From assembly GCA_021636625.1 (NCBI GenBank), contig JAJWLX010000002.1:62001-126000 (forward strand): DNA of 64,000 bases. The letters are read 5' to 3'. The notes below the pieces were generated by a model. That model made no database searches. It saw nothing but the letters and a program-made list of their open reading frames with translations, and was not told the origin of the DNA. Positions 51,373 to 60,641 of the stretch are shown piece after piece. The translations under genes and the position numbers were made by a program. This stretch comes from Prevotella sp. (GTDB lineage: Bacteria; Bacteroidota; Bacteroidia; Bacteroidales; Bacteroidaceae). Each line of letters opens with the position of its first letter. Within the stretch, counting starts at the first letter, position 1.

Positions 51373-51921
51373 TTACTTTTCTCCCATTTTGATGGCACCG
51401 AAAACTGCATAGTTGATGATGTCCATATAGTTGGCATCAATGCCTTCTGATACGAGTGTGGCTCCTGCGATATCCTCGATTTCCTTCACTCGCTGTATCT
51501 TGGTGAGAATAAAGTCTGTATAGCTGCTCACTCGCATCGAGCGCCATGCCTCGTCGTAGTCGTGATTCTTCTTGAGCATCAGTTCCAGGGCTTCCTGGGC
51601 ATGCTTGTCGTAGAGCTTCATCGCCTCTTCCGGTGTCATATCCACTTCATCCACGAAAGGTTTTTCCAACTGGATGAGTCCTACGATACCATAATTAATA
51701 AGAGCGATAAACTCCGGACGGATGCCTTCGCCTACGAGTGATTCTTTCTTGATTTCAAGCGAGCGGATGCGCTTTGCCTTGATATAGAGTTGGTCGGTTA
51801 AGGAAGATGGGCGCAAGATTCTCCAAGAGGCTCCATAATCGTGAAGCTTCTTCTCAAATAATGCCCTGCATTCTCCCATAACAACTTTAAACTGCTGTTC
51901 TGTTTTCAATAAATCTGCCAT
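51373..51921 (-). CDS. DUF1599 (nucleotide modification associated) protein
   Basis: Start set at ATG 51921 (MADLLKTEQQF), 20 bases after its -7 box; an in-frame ATG 33 bases further upstream would overlap the promoter. 182 aa consisting of two homologous halves, each with the motif KxHDYxxxWRxxR (KLHDYGASWRILR near residue 27 and KNHDYDEAWRSMR near 118) and E-rich helices. The family (DUF1599, called nucleotide modification associated domain 1) is thought to resemble MazG-like helical bundles. Function unknown. First gene of the DUF1599, doxX-tpiA, SPOR, folE, xth series. Confidence 0.88.
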   Translation of the reverse strand: MADLLKTEQQFKVVMGECRALFEKKLHDYGASWRILRPSSLTDQLYIKAKRIRSLEIKKESLVGEGIRPEFIALINYGIVGLIQLEKPFVDEVDMTPEEAMKLYDKHAQEALELMLKKNHDYDEAWRSMRVSSYTDFILTKIQRVKEIEDIAGATLVSEGIDANYMDIINYAVFGAIKMGEK

Positions 51922-51940
51922 AATAATTTCGAAATTCGGT

Positions 51941-51973
51941 GCAAATATACGCATTTATTGTGAAATAGCCAAA
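51941..51973 (-). promoter_or_regulatory. promoter of the DUF1599-doxX/tpiA operon
   Basis: Minus strand TTTG (51970-51973), 20 bases, TATATTTGC (51941-51949): full consensus. Predicted leader about 13 bases. Confidence 0.82.
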
Positions 51974-51976
51974 TAA

Positions 51977-52086
51977 TTATTTTGTTTTTCGCTCATTTTG
52001 CAGTAACTTTAGAGAAGTTACGCTGCACTCGGAAGAAAAAATAAATCGCGATTTATTTTGTTTTTCGCTCATTTTGCAGTAACTTT
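51977..52086. repeat. 34-bp direct duplication of the cca promoter
   Basis: Identical 34-base copies at 51977-52010 and 52053-52086, 76 bases apart, each covering TTTG-N19-TAACTTT. Copy 2 ends in GC and completes the -7 box; copy 1 ends in AG and lacks it. Confidence 0.95.
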
Positions 52087-52088
52087 GC
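52057..52088 (+). promoter_or_regulatory. cca promoter
   Basis: TTTG at 52057-52060, 19 bases, TAACTTTGC at 52080-52088. Transcript start predicted near 52095, leader under 10 bases before ATG 52102. It is the intact copy of the duplicated promoter. Confidence 0.82.
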
Positions 52089-52101
52089 ACCCCGAAATAA
52101 A

Positions 52102-53580
52102 ATGAGTATGAGAAATTTGACCAATGCCGAACTGGCGCAAATACTAGATAAGGATATTTTTCACGAGATTTCAGAGGCGGCGGATGCGCTGTCTGTGGAA
52201 TGCTATGTAGTAGGTGGATATGTGCGCGACCTCTTTCTGGAGCGACCTTCCAATGACATTGATGTCGTGGTGGTGGGTAGCGGAATTGAGGTGGCTTCTG
52301 CCCTCAAGAAGAAGCTGGGCAAGAAGGCACATCTCTCGGTGTTCCGAAATTTCGGAACCGCACAGGTTAAGTATAAGGATACAGAAGTAGAGTTCGTGGG
52401 AGCACGAAAGGAAAGTTACAACCGTGATTCGCGCAAGCCGATTGTAGAGGATGGTACCCTGGAGGATGACCAGAACCGTCGCGACTTCACCATCAATGCG
52501 ATGGCTGTCTGCCTGAACAAGGACCGTTTTGGTGAACTCGTCGATCCTTTCGACGGTGTCTATGACCTGGAAGATGGCATCATCGCCACTCCGCTCGATC
52601 CGGATATCACCTTCTCTGATGACCCGCTCCGTATGATGAGATGTGTACGTTTTGCTACCCAGCTCAATTTCCAGATAGAAGATGAGACTTATGCCGCTCT
52701 CTCTCGCAATGCCGAACGACTGAAAATTATCAGTGGTGAGCGTATCTGCGACGAGATGAACAAGATCATGCTCTCCAAGCATCCCAGCAGCGGCTTCTAT
52801 TATCTGAAGGATACCGGACTGCTCGATCTCATCCTGCCGGAACTGGTGGCGATGGATAAGGTGGAGACCCGCAACGGAAGAGCCCACAAAAACAATTACG
52901 ACCATACGATGGAGGTGCTCGAGAATGTATGCAAGCATTCTGATAACCTCTGGCTCCGCTGGGCTGCCCTCTTTCACGACATCGGCAAACCGAAGAGCAA
53001 GCGATGGGACAACAACATCGGATGGACTTTCCATAGCCATAACATCATCGGTGCCAAGATGATTCCAGGCATTTTCCGCCGTATGAAACTGCCGATGGAT
53101 GCCAAGATGAAGTACGTGCAGAAGCTGGTGGAGCTCCACATGCGTCCGATCGTGATAGCGGATGAAGAGGTGACTGATAGCGCCGTACGCCGACTGCTGA
53201 ATGATGCCGGCGATGACATCAACGACCTGATGACGCTTTGCGAGGCAGATATCACCAGCAAGAACCAGGTGCGCAAGCAGCGGTTCCTGGATAACTTCAA
53301 GATGGTGCGCGAGAAGCTGGTAGATCTTCAGGAACGTGACTACAAGCGACTGCTCCAGCCATGCATCGACGGAAACGAAATCATGGAGATGTTCCAGCTG
53401 AAGCCATGCCGCGAAGTAGGAACCTTGAAGCAGTATCTCAAGGATGCCGTTCTGGATAACAAGGTGGCAAATGAGCGCGAGCCGCTGATGGAACTCCTGA
53501 TGAAGAAAGCCCAGGATATGGGGCTGAATATGCCGCAGAATATGGCTTCCAATATGGCAGAAAACTTAAACAGAGAATAA
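52102..53580 (+). CDS. cca: CCA tRNA nucleotidyltransferase with HD domain
   Basis: Class II nucleotidyltransferase of 492 aa that builds or repairs the CCA end of tRNAs. This agrees with the tRNA-Lys gene of the window, which does not encode CCA. Head domain: VECYVVGGYVRDLFL near residue 35, DIDVVVVGSG near 50 with the metal Asp pair, RRDFTINAMAV near 128. RNA-binding domain: FSDDPLRMMRCVRFA near 175. An HD phosphohydrolase domain follows (HTMEVLENVC near 268, LFHDIGKPKS near 294). The tail holds NMPQNMASNMAENLN, a methionine-asparagine rich repeat. Two ATG codons (52102 and 52108) are possible; I keep the first. Confidence 0.95.
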   Translation: MSMRNLTNAELAQILDKDIFHEISEAADALSVECYVVGGYVRDLFLERPSNDIDVVVVGSGIEVASALKKKLGKKAHLSVFRNFGTAQVKYKDTEVEFVGARKESYNRDSRKPIVEDGTLEDDQNRRDFTINAMAVCLNKDRFGELVDPFDGVYDLEDGIIATPLDPDITFSDDPLRMMRCVRFATQLNFQIEDETYAALSRNAERLKIISGERICDEMNKIMLSKHPSSGFYYLKDTGLLDLILPELVAMDKVETRNGRAHKNNYDHTMEVLENVCKHSDNLWLRWAALFHDIGKPKSKRWDNNIGWTFHSHNIIGAKMIPGIFRRMKLPMDAKMKYVQKLVELHMRPIVIADEEVTDSAVRRLLNDAGDDINDLMTLCEADITSKNQVRKQRFLDNFKMVREKLVDLQERDYKRLLQPCIDGNEIMEMFQLKPCREVGTLKQYLKDAVLDNKVANEREPLMELLMKKAQDMGLNMPQNMASNMAENLNRE

Positions 53581-53592
53581 TTTTTGTTAAAT

Positions 53593-53613
53593 AACGGCTC
53601 CTTGCGAGCCGTT
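53593..53613 (+). terminator. cca terminator
   Basis: AACGGCTC, loop CTTGC, GAGCCGTT, then a T-rich stretch. A TAATTTTGC box at 53630-53638 starts the next operon. Confidence 0.88.
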
Positions 53614-53747
53614 ATTCGTTTATTATTAGTAATTTTGCACCGCTTTTAAAACTTAAAGGCGCATAAAAGTTTTCGTTAGAGGACGGAAAGAACTTTTGAA
53701 TAAGAGAAGATTAAAGATTAAATAATAAATTATAATATAAAATAGGT

Positions 53748-54959
53748 ATGAAAATTAAAAGCGTTTTGTTTGTTGCAGCAGTTTGTGTTCTTGCTGCGTT
53801 GACATCATGTGGTGGAAGTAAGAAGGGCGGTCTGCCTGACTTCAGCGACGATGAGTTCGCTGTGGCTACTATCGGTACTTCCAGCGCCGCATTGCAGACT
53901 ACCTATCCTGCTACCATCAAGGGTATCCAGGATGTAGAGGTACGTCCTAAGGTTTCTGGTTTTATCACTAAGGTTTTTGTACACGAGGGACAGACTGTAT
54001 CAGCAGGTCAGGCTTTATTCTCTATTGATAGCGAGACCTATCAGGCTGCTGTCCGTTCTGCTGCTGCCGCTGTAAATACAGCTAAGGCACAGGCAAATAC
54101 TGCTAAGTTGACTTATCAGAACAACAAGAAGTTGTATGATAGCAAGATTATCGGTGAATATGAACTTTCTACAGCAGCTAACAGCTATGCAACCGCTAAG
54201 GCTCAGGTAGCTCAGGCAGAGGCTGCTCTGGTTTCAGCCCGCGAGCAGTTGGCTTGGTGTACCGTTACCAGCCCTTCTGCAGGTGTTGTAGGTAGCCTTC
54301 CTTTCAAGGTGGGTGCTTTGGTCAGCGCTTCTGGTCAGGCTTTGACTACCGTTTCTAACATCAGCACCATGGAGGTGTTCTTCTCACTCTCTGAGTCTCA
54401 GATATTGAGCATGTCTAAGACCAATGGTAGTGTTCAGGCAGCCATTGCTGCGTTCCCTGCTGTTAAGTTGCAGTTGGCTGATGGTTCAATCTATAATCAT
54501 CCAGGTAAGGTTGTCAAGATGAGTGGTGTCATCGATGCTACTTCCGGTTCTATCTCTCTCATCGCTCACTTCGCTAACCCAGAGAAGTTGCTGAAGAGTG
54601 GTGGTGCAGGTTCTATCGTTGTGCCTAACGATCATAACAGTGCTATCGTCATCCCTCAGGAGGCTTGCTCTCAGGTTCAGGATAAGATATTCGTTTATAT
54701 CGTAACCAAGGATAACAAGGTGAAGTATTCTGAGATCAAGGTCAATCCACAGGATGATGGCAAGAATTATATCGTAACTTCTGGTCTTCATGTTGGAGAT
54801 CGCATCGTGCTGAAGGGTATCACCAAGTTGACCGATGGCCAGCAGATCAAGCCTATCACTCTGGAGCGTTACAATCAGAAGATTGCTGAGGCTGCCAAGT
54901 TGAGTGAGTCTCAGGATAATGCTCATGCCTTCGCTACTGCTATGGGTGGAAAGAAGTAA
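53748..54959 (+). CDS. RND efflux periplasmic adaptor (lipoprotein)
   Basis: Membrane-fusion protein (AcrA/MexA type) of 403 aa, tethered by a lipid at Cys22 (ALTSCGG). Lipoyl/barrel-sandwich parts at about 65-110 (EVRPKVSGFITKVFVHEGQTVSAGQ) and again near 180 (TSPSAGVVGSLPFKVGALVS); between them a coiled-coil hairpin rich in Ala (AAVNTAKAQANTAK). A beta-barrel and membrane-proximal domain complete it. It joins the RND pump at 54993 with the outer-membrane channel at 58287. A -7 box (TAATTTTGC, 53630-53638) lies 109 bases upstream. No regulator gene is next to the operon. Confidence 0.95.
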   Translation: MKIKSVLFVAAVCVLAALTSCGGSKKGGLPDFSDDEFAVATIGTSSAALQTTYPATIKGIQDVEVRPKVSGFITKVFVHEGQTVSAGQALFSIDSETYQAAVRSAAAAVNTAKAQANTAKLTYQNNKKLYDSKIIGEYELSTAANSYATAKAQVAQAEAALVSAREQLAWCTVTSPSAGVVGSLPFKVGALVSASGQALTTVSNISTMEVFFSLSESQILSMSKTNGSVQAAIAAFPAVKLQLADGSIYNHPGKVVKMSGVIDATSGSISLIAHFANPEKLLKSGGAGSIVVPNDHNSAIVIPQEACSQVQDKIFVYIVTKDNKVKYSEIKVNPQDDGKNYIVTSGLHVGDRIVLKGITKLTDGQQIKPITLERYNQKIAEAAKLSESQDNAHAFATAMGGKK

Positions 54960-54992
54960 TATATAATAAGGTATAAAGAAAAATAGTAAATT

Positions 54993-57900
54993 ATGTCATT
55001 TACAAACTTTATAAAGCGCCCGGTACTTTCGACGGTGGTTTCCATCTTCTTCGTCTTGCTGGGTATCATCGGCTTGGTATCGCTGCCTATCGAGCAGTAT
55101 CCGAATATCGCGCCGCCTACCATCACGGTAACTGCTACCTATACGGGTGCAGATGCCCAGACGGTGTTGAACTCTGTTGTTGTTCCTCTGGAAGAGAGTA
55201 TCAACGGTGTAGAGAACATGACCTACATGACCTCTTCTGCGTCTAACTCAGGTTTTGCTCAGATCACCGTTTACTTCAAGCAGGGTTCCGACCCTAATAT
55301 GGCTGCGGTCAACGTACAGAACCGTGTGTCTCAGGCGCAGTCTCTGTTGCCTGCCGAGGTTACCAGGGTGGGTGTCACCGTAACCAAGCGTCAGAGTTCT
55401 AACGTCATCATGTTCGCTCTGACCACAGACGATGGCCGTTACGACGACCAGTTCGTTACCAACTACGCCCTGATCAACGTGGTTCCACAGTTGAAGCGTA
55501 TCAATGGTGTGGGTGATGTGCAGAGCCCTTCTACCCGTAACTACTCTATGCGTATCTGGTTGAAGCCAGAGAAGATGAAGGAGTTCGGACTGGTTCCTTC
55601 TGATATTTCTCAGGCTTTGGCAGAGCAGAATATCGAGGCTGCCCCTGGTAGCTTTGGTGAGAGCTCTGATATGCAGTATGAATATACTTTGCGTTACAAG
55701 GGTCGTTTGAAGACTCCAATGGAGTATGAGAATATCCTCATCAAGAGCAATACTTCCGGTCAGACGCTCCGTCTGGGCGAAGTTGCCAAGATTGAGTTGG
55801 GTGGTTTGCAGTATAATGTAAACCTGCTCAATGATGGTCAGCCTGCCGTGATGGGTATGGTTCAGCAGATTGCCGGTTCCAACGCTACCCAGATTGCAAG
55901 CGACGTAAAGAAGACGTTGGATGAACTGGAGAAGAGTTATCCTCCAGGGTTGAAGAATGTCATCCTGATGGATGTTACCGAGTTCTTGTTCGCATCTATC
56001 GAGGAGGTTATCTTCACCTTGATCATCACCCTGGTACTGGTGTTCATCGTAGTGTATATCTTCTTGCAGGACTTCCGTTCTACGCTGATTCCTATGATTG
56101 CCGTACCTGTGGCTCTGGTCGGTACGTTCCTCTTCCTCTGGATCTTCGGATTCTCCATCAACCTGCTTACGCTGTCAGCCCTGCTGCTGGCTATTGCGAT
56201 TGTGGTCGATGATGCCATTGTGGTGGTCGAGGCGGTTCACGCCAAGCTCGACCAGGGTTACAAGAGTGCCCTTACTGCATCTATCGATGCGATGAACGAA
56301 ATTTCCAGCGCCATCATCTCTATTACATTGGTGATGTCTGCCGTATTCGTTCCTATATCATTCATCGGTGGTACTTCCGGTTACTTCTACCGTGAGTTCG
56401 GTGTAACCATGGCGGTATCTATCGTTATTTCGGCTATCAATGCGTTGACTTTGTCTCCTGCACTCTGTGCCGTATTGCTGAAGCCACACGAGGAGGGTCA
56501 CGAGAAGAAGATGTCTTTCGTAGACCGTTTCCACGCAGGATTCAACTATCAGTTTGAGAAGATTACCAATAAATATAAAGGTGGTGTCAAGTGGGTTATC
56601 AATCATGGCATCATTGCTGGTGGCCTCGTGGCTGTCAGTATCGTAGGTCTCGTTGCCCTGATGGGTACTACCAAGACGGGTCTGGTGCCTGATGAGGATA
56701 CCGGTACTATCTTCGCTTGTATCTCTACAGCTCCTGGTACTTCTCAGGAACGTACTTCCGAGGTGGTTAAGCAGGTAGATAAGATGCTGGCTAACAACCC
56801 AGCCATCGCAACCCGTAACGCCATCATGGGTTATAGCTTTATCGGCGGTGCCGGTTCTAACCAGGGTACCATCATCGTGAAGCTGAAGCCATTTGAGGAG
56901 CGTCCGGGTGGATTCTTCCACCGTATCAAGGAGGCTTGTACCGGTGGCGGTATCGAGGCATTGTTTGTCAACCCAATGGAATATACTTCTGTGTTGGGTA
57001 TGATCTACAAGCAGACTGCTGCCATCAAGGATGCACAGATTCTTGCCTTCGCTCCACCTATGATTTCCGGTTTCTCTGTACAGAATGGTATCACCATGAC
57101 TATGCAGGATAAGACCGGTGGTGACTTGAACAAGTTCTATGGCAATGTGAAGAAGTTCCTGGCTGAGCTGAACAAGCGCCCTGAAATCCAGACCGCTCAG
57201 ACTCAGTACAACCCTAACTATCCTCAGTATATGGTAGATGTGGATGTTGCCAAGACCAAGCAGGCTGGTATCTCTCCATCTTCCGTACTCTCTGTGATGC
57301 AGGGTTACCTCGGTGGTCTCTACGCATCTAACTTCAATGCCTACGGTAAGCTCTACCGTGTCATGATTCAGGCTGGTCCTGAGAGTCGTATGCGTCCAGA
57401 CGATCTGAGTAAGATTTACGTTCGTTGTGCTGATGGCACCATGTCTCCAGTAAGCGAGTTCGTGAACTTGAAGAAGATTTATGGTCCATCTAACATCACA
57501 CGATTCAACCTGTTTACCTCTATGGATGTATCTGTAACTCCTAACAGCGGTTACTCTACCGGTGACGGTATGAAGGCGATTGCTGAGGTTGCCAAGGAGA
57601 CTTTGCCAGAGGGTTATGGTTATGAGTACTCTGGTCTGACCCGTTCTGAGGCTGAATCAAGCAACTCTACAGGTTTGATCTTCGCACTCTGTATTGTATT
57701 CGTTTACCTCATCTTGAGTGCCCAGTACGAGAGTTACATCTTGCCATTGTCTGTAGTGTTGTCTATCCCATTCGGTTTGGCAGGTTCGTTCATCTTCACC
57801 AACCTCTTCGGTCACTCTAACGATATCTACATGCAGATTTCGTTGATTATGTTGATTGGTCTGTTGGCTAAGAACGCCATCCTGATTGTACAGTTCGCCC

Positions 57901-58259
57901 TCGAGCGTCGTCGTACGGGTATGGCTATCAAGTACTCAGCTATCCTGGGTGCGGGTGCCCGTCTCCGTCCTATCCTGATGACCTCTCTGGCGATGGTTAT
58001 CGGTCTGTTGCCTCTGATGTTCGCATCAGGTGTAGGTAAGAATGGTAACCAGACCCTGGGTGCTGCCGCCGTAGGTGGTATGTTGATTGGTACTATCTGT
58101 CAGGTCTTCGTGGTTCCTGCTCTCTTCGCAGTCTTCCAGTGGTTGCAGGAGAAGTTGACTCCATTGAAGTTCGAGGATGAGTTGAACGAGGAGGTAGCTG
58201 CCGAGTTGGAGCAGTATGCCAATGCCGCTCATCAGCAGAAGGGTATCGAGAAGAAGTAA
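54993..58259 (+). CDS. RND multidrug efflux pump, HAE1 family
   Basis: AcrB/MexB-type proton-driven exporter of 1088 aa with 12 membrane helices and two large periplasmic loops. The proton-relay residues are present: two Asp in helix 4 (AIVVDDAIVVVEAV near residue 408) and Lys in helix 10 (GLLAKNAILIVQFALERR near 955). The N terminus MSFTNFIKRPVLSTVVSIFF is typical. Slightly longer than E. coli AcrB (1049). Substrates cannot be predicted. It is 33 bases after the adaptor gene and 27 before the channel gene. Confidence 0.96.
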   Translation: MSFTNFIKRPVLSTVVSIFFVLLGIIGLVSLPIEQYPNIAPPTITVTATYTGADAQTVLNSVVVPLEESINGVENMTYMTSSASNSGFAQITVYFKQGSDPNMAAVNVQNRVSQAQSLLPAEVTRVGVTVTKRQSSNVIMFALTTDDGRYDDQFVTNYALINVVPQLKRINGVGDVQSPSTRNYSMRIWLKPEKMKEFGLVPSDISQALAEQNIEAAPGSFGESSDMQYEYTLRYKGRLKTPMEYENILIKSNTSGQTLRLGEVAKIELGGLQYNVNLLNDGQPAVMGMVQQIAGSNATQIASDVKKTLDELEKSYPPGLKNVILMDVTEFLFASIEEVIFTLIITLVLVFIVVYIFLQDFRSTLIPMIAVPVALVGTFLFLWIFGFSINLLTLSALLLAIAIVVDDAIVVVEAVHAKLDQGYKSALTASIDAMNEISSAIISITLVMSAVFVPISFIGGTSGYFYREFGVTMAVSIVISAINALTLSPALCAVLLKPHEEGHEKKMSFVDRFHAGFNYQFEKITNKYKGGVKWVINHGIIAGGLVAVSIVGLVALMGTTKTGLVPDEDTGTIFACISTAPGTSQERTSEVVKQVDKMLANNPAIATRNAIMGYSFIGGAGSNQGTIIVKLKPFEERPGGFFHRIKEACTGGGIEALFVNPMEYTSVLGMIYKQTAAIKDAQILAFAPPMISGFSVQNGITMTMQDKTGGDLNKFYGNVKKFLAELNKRPEIQTAQTQYNPNYPQYMVDVDVAKTKQAGISPSSVLSVMQGYLGGLYASNFNAYGKLYRVMIQAGPESRMRPDDLSKIYVRCADGTMSPVSEFVNLKKIYGPSNITRFNLFTSMDVSVTPNSGYSTGDGMKAIAEVAKETLPEGYGYEYSGLTRSEAESSNSTGLIFALCIVFVYLILSAQYESYILPLSVVLSIPFGLAGSFIFTNLFGHSNDIYMQISLIMLIGLLAKNAILIVQFALERRRTGMAIKYSAILGAGARLRPILMTSLAMVIGLLPLMFASGVGKNGNQTLGAAAVGGMLIGTICQVFVVPALFAVFQWLQEKLTPLKFEDELNEEVAAELEQYANAAHQQKGIEKK

Positions 58260-58286
58260 TAACGCAATGTAACTTCAAAGGAAACA

Positions 58287-59681
58287 ATGAAAAAGAATTT
58301 AAATATCATCATATTGGGTCTCGCAGCGCTCTCCTTGAGCAGCTGCAAGACTCTCTACGGAAAGTATGAGCGTCCGGATGTGAAGACCAGCGGTATCGTT
58401 CGCGATGTAGCTTCTGATACAGATACTTTAGCTGTAAAGGATACTACTACTTTTGCTAACATCCCTTGGCGCAGTGTCTTCACCGATCCTCAGCTCCAGT
58501 CAATCATTGAGAAGGGATTGAACAACAATGTCAACCTCCTCAATGCGGCTTTGAACGTGAAGATAGCAGAAGAGCAGCTGAAGTGTGCCAAGTTGGCATT
58601 TGTGCCTTCTCTGGCTTTCACTCCTCAGGGAACCATCGCTTCCTGGGATGGTCAGGCTGCCACCAAGACTTACACGATGCCTGTTACAGCCAGCTGGATG
58701 GTAGACCTCTTCGGCAACCTGCTCTCTCAGAAGCGCAGTGCCCAGATGGCGCTGCTCCAGTTGCAGGATTATCAGGTATCTGTCAAGACCAACCTCATCG
58801 CCAACATCGCCAACATGTATTATACACTGTTGATGCTCGATAAGCAGGTGGAGTTGGTTAACAATATGGAAGGATTGACCAAGGATACTTGGGAGACTAT
58901 GCAGAAGATGCACGATCTCAGATTGGGTTACCGTACACCAGCCATCCAGTCAGCTGAGTCTAACTACTATTCTGTGTTGACCCAGAAGACCGATCTGTTG
59001 CGCCAGATTCGTGAGACAGAGAACTCTCTGAGTCTGCTCATCGGCGACCAGGCACATAGCATCGCCCGTGGCAAGTTGGATAACCAGAGTCTTCCGTCTA
59101 ATTTCTCAACCGGTGTAGGCATCCAGTTGCTCAACAACCGTGCTGATGTCCACGCAGCCGAGATGAATCTTGCCCAGTGCTTCTATGGTGTAGAGACCGC
59201 CCGCAGCAAGTTCTATCCATCTATCACTATTTCCGGTACAGGTGCCTTCACCAATTCAGGTGGTATGGGCATCGTGAACCCAGGTAAGTGGTTGCTCTCA
59301 GCTGTAGGTTCTCTTACCCAGCCAATTTTCCAGAACGGCCGTATCATTGCCGGTTTAAAGGTGGCTAAGATGCAGTATGAGCAGGCTTACAACACCTGGC
59401 AGAATACCGTGCTGAAGGCTGGTAGCGAGGTGAGCAATGCGCTTGTTCTCTACAACTACTCTGATGAGAAGAGCAAGATAGAGCAGAAGCGAATAGAAGT
59501 ACTCGAGAAGAATGTAGAATCTACCAAGGAATTGATGGGTATTGCAGGCAGCTCTTACCTTGAAATCATCCAGGCACAGTCTTCACTCCTCAACGTACAG
59601 CTTTCTAAGGTAGCTGATGACTTCTACAAGATGCAGGCAGTAGTTAATCTCTACTATGCATTGGGTGGAGGAGCTAAGTAG
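58287..59681 (+). CDS. outer-membrane channel of the RND pump (TolC/OprM type)
   Basis: Outer-membrane efflux lipoprotein of the NodT/OprM family, 464 aa, lipid Cys20 (LSSCKTLYGKYERP). Two repeats of long helices and beta strands; WRSVFTDPQLQSIIEKGLNNN near 60 and LLNNRADVHAAEMNLAQC near 275 are family hallmarks. It completes the tripartite pump. Stop codon TAG overlaps the first base of a 7-bp repeat array leading to the next gene. Confidence 0.94.
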   Translation: MKKNLNIIILGLAALSLSSCKTLYGKYERPDVKTSGIVRDVASDTDTLAVKDTTTFANIPWRSVFTDPQLQSIIEKGLNNNVNLLNAALNVKIAEEQLKCAKLAFVPSLAFTPQGTIASWDGQAATKTYTMPVTASWMVDLFGNLLSQKRSAQMALLQLQDYQVSVKTNLIANIANMYYTLLMLDKQVELVNNMEGLTKDTWETMQKMHDLRLGYRTPAIQSAESNYYSVLTQKTDLLRQIRETENSLSLLIGDQAHSIARGKLDNQSLPSNFSTGVGIQLLNNRADVHAAEMNLAQCFYGVETARSKFYPSITISGTGAFTNSGGMGIVNPGKWLLSAVGSLTQPIFQNGRIIAGLKVAKMQYEQAYNTWQNTVLKAGSEVSNALVLYNYSDEKSKIEQKRIEVLEKNVESTKELMGIAGSSYLEIIQAQSSLLNVQLSKVADDFYKMQAVVNLYYALGGGAK

Positions 59682-59715
59682 TTTATAGTTAATAATTAAT
59701 AGTTTATAGTTATGG
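59681..59715. repeat. 7-bp tandem repeats leading into the LpxA-like gene
   Basis: GTTTATA, GTTAATA, ATTAATA, GTTTATA, GTTATGG: four heptads plus a fifth that contains the start codon (ATG 59712). They fill the whole spacer between the efflux channel stop and this gene. Confidence 0.88.
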
Positions 59716-60494
59716 CTAGTATAATAAGTCCAAAGGCAGAGGTTTCTCCAAAGGCTAAGATTGGAGACAACTGCAAAATCTATCCATTCGCCTATATTGA
59801 GGACGATGTGGTCATCGGCGACAACTGTACCATCTATCCATTCGCAAGCATCATGAACGGTACTCGCATGGGTAATAATAATAAGGTGTTCCAGTCAGCC
59901 GTTATCGCTGCCCTCCCACAGGATTTCAACTATACCGGTGAGGAGAGTGAGGTAGTGATTGGCGACAACAATACCATCCGTGAGGGCGTGGTTATCAACC
60001 GCGGAACTCATGCAGGTGGCAAGACCGTTCTGGGCAACAACAACTTCCTGATGGAAGGTGCCCATATCTCTCACGATACCGTCATCGGCAACGGTTGCGT
60101 GTTCGGTTATGGTACCAAGATTGCAGGCGACTGCGTGATTGGTAACGGTGTCATCTACTCAACATCTGTAGTAGAGAACGCCAAGACCCGAGTAGGCGAC
60201 CTTGCGATGATTCAGGCAGGTACTACCTTCTCTAAGGATATTCCTCCTTATATCATTGCCGGTGGAAAGCCTGTGAAGTATGCAGGTCCTAACACCATCA
60301 TCATGGAAGCAGCTGAGGTTACCGAGAAGGTTCGCAAGCACATTGCGAATGCCTACCGACTTGTATTCCATGGTCAGACATCCCTCTTCGATGCCATCAA
60401 CCAGATCAAGGATCAGGTGCCAGATAGTCCGGAGATTCAGAACATTATCCAGTTCCTGGAGAGTTCAGAGAAGGGTGTCATCACTAAGATGTAA
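59712..60494 (+). CDS. lpxA: LpxA-family UDP-GlcNAc acyltransferase, divergent copy
   Basis: 260 aa, the normal LpxA length, with a left-handed beta helix of hexapeptide repeats through residue about 185 (ISPKAEVSPKAKIGDNCKIYPFA) and a helical C-terminal part ending IIQFLESSEKGVITKM. LpxA adds a 3-hydroxyacyl chain to UDP-GlcNAc as first step of lipid A synthesis; the likely catalytic His is in GAHISHDTVIGN near 116-122. It differs from the usual Bacteroidota LpxA: the C-terminal GLRRRGF-type motif is absent (NTIIMEAAEVTEKVRK instead), and GVIYSTSVVENAKTRVGD replaces the HQFVRIG-type turn. It sits after an efflux operon, not in an lpx cluster. It may be a second, specialised copy. Confidence 0.7.
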   Translation: MASIISPKAEVSPKAKIGDNCKIYPFAYIEDDVVIGDNCTIYPFASIMNGTRMGNNNKVFQSAVIAALPQDFNYTGEESEVVIGDNNTIREGVVINRGTHAGGKTVLGNNNFLMEGAHISHDTVIGNGCVFGYGTKIAGDCVIGNGVIYSTSVVENAKTRVGDLAMIQAGTTFSKDIPPYIIAGGKPVKYAGPNTIIMEAAEVTEKVRKHIANAYRLVFHGQTSLFDAINQIKDQVPDSPEIQNIIQFLESSEKGVITKM

Positions 60495-60584
60495 AATTTG
60501 CTTAGAAGGATTTGGATCCTTCAATTCACTATTATGTTTAGTTAAAATTCAAGTCATACCTATTTGAATTTTACTCAGTATCTT

Positions 60585-60616
60585 GAAAGGGCTGGCCGTG
60601 AGGTCGGCCCTTTTTA
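60585..60616 (+). terminator. terminator of the efflux/LpxA-like operon
   Basis: AAAGGGCTGGCC, loop GTGA, GGTCGGCCCTTT (with G-T pairs), then T5. 90 bases after the stop codon. Confidence 0.88.
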
Positions 60617-60641
60617 ATGTTTGATAGTATGGGTGATACAA

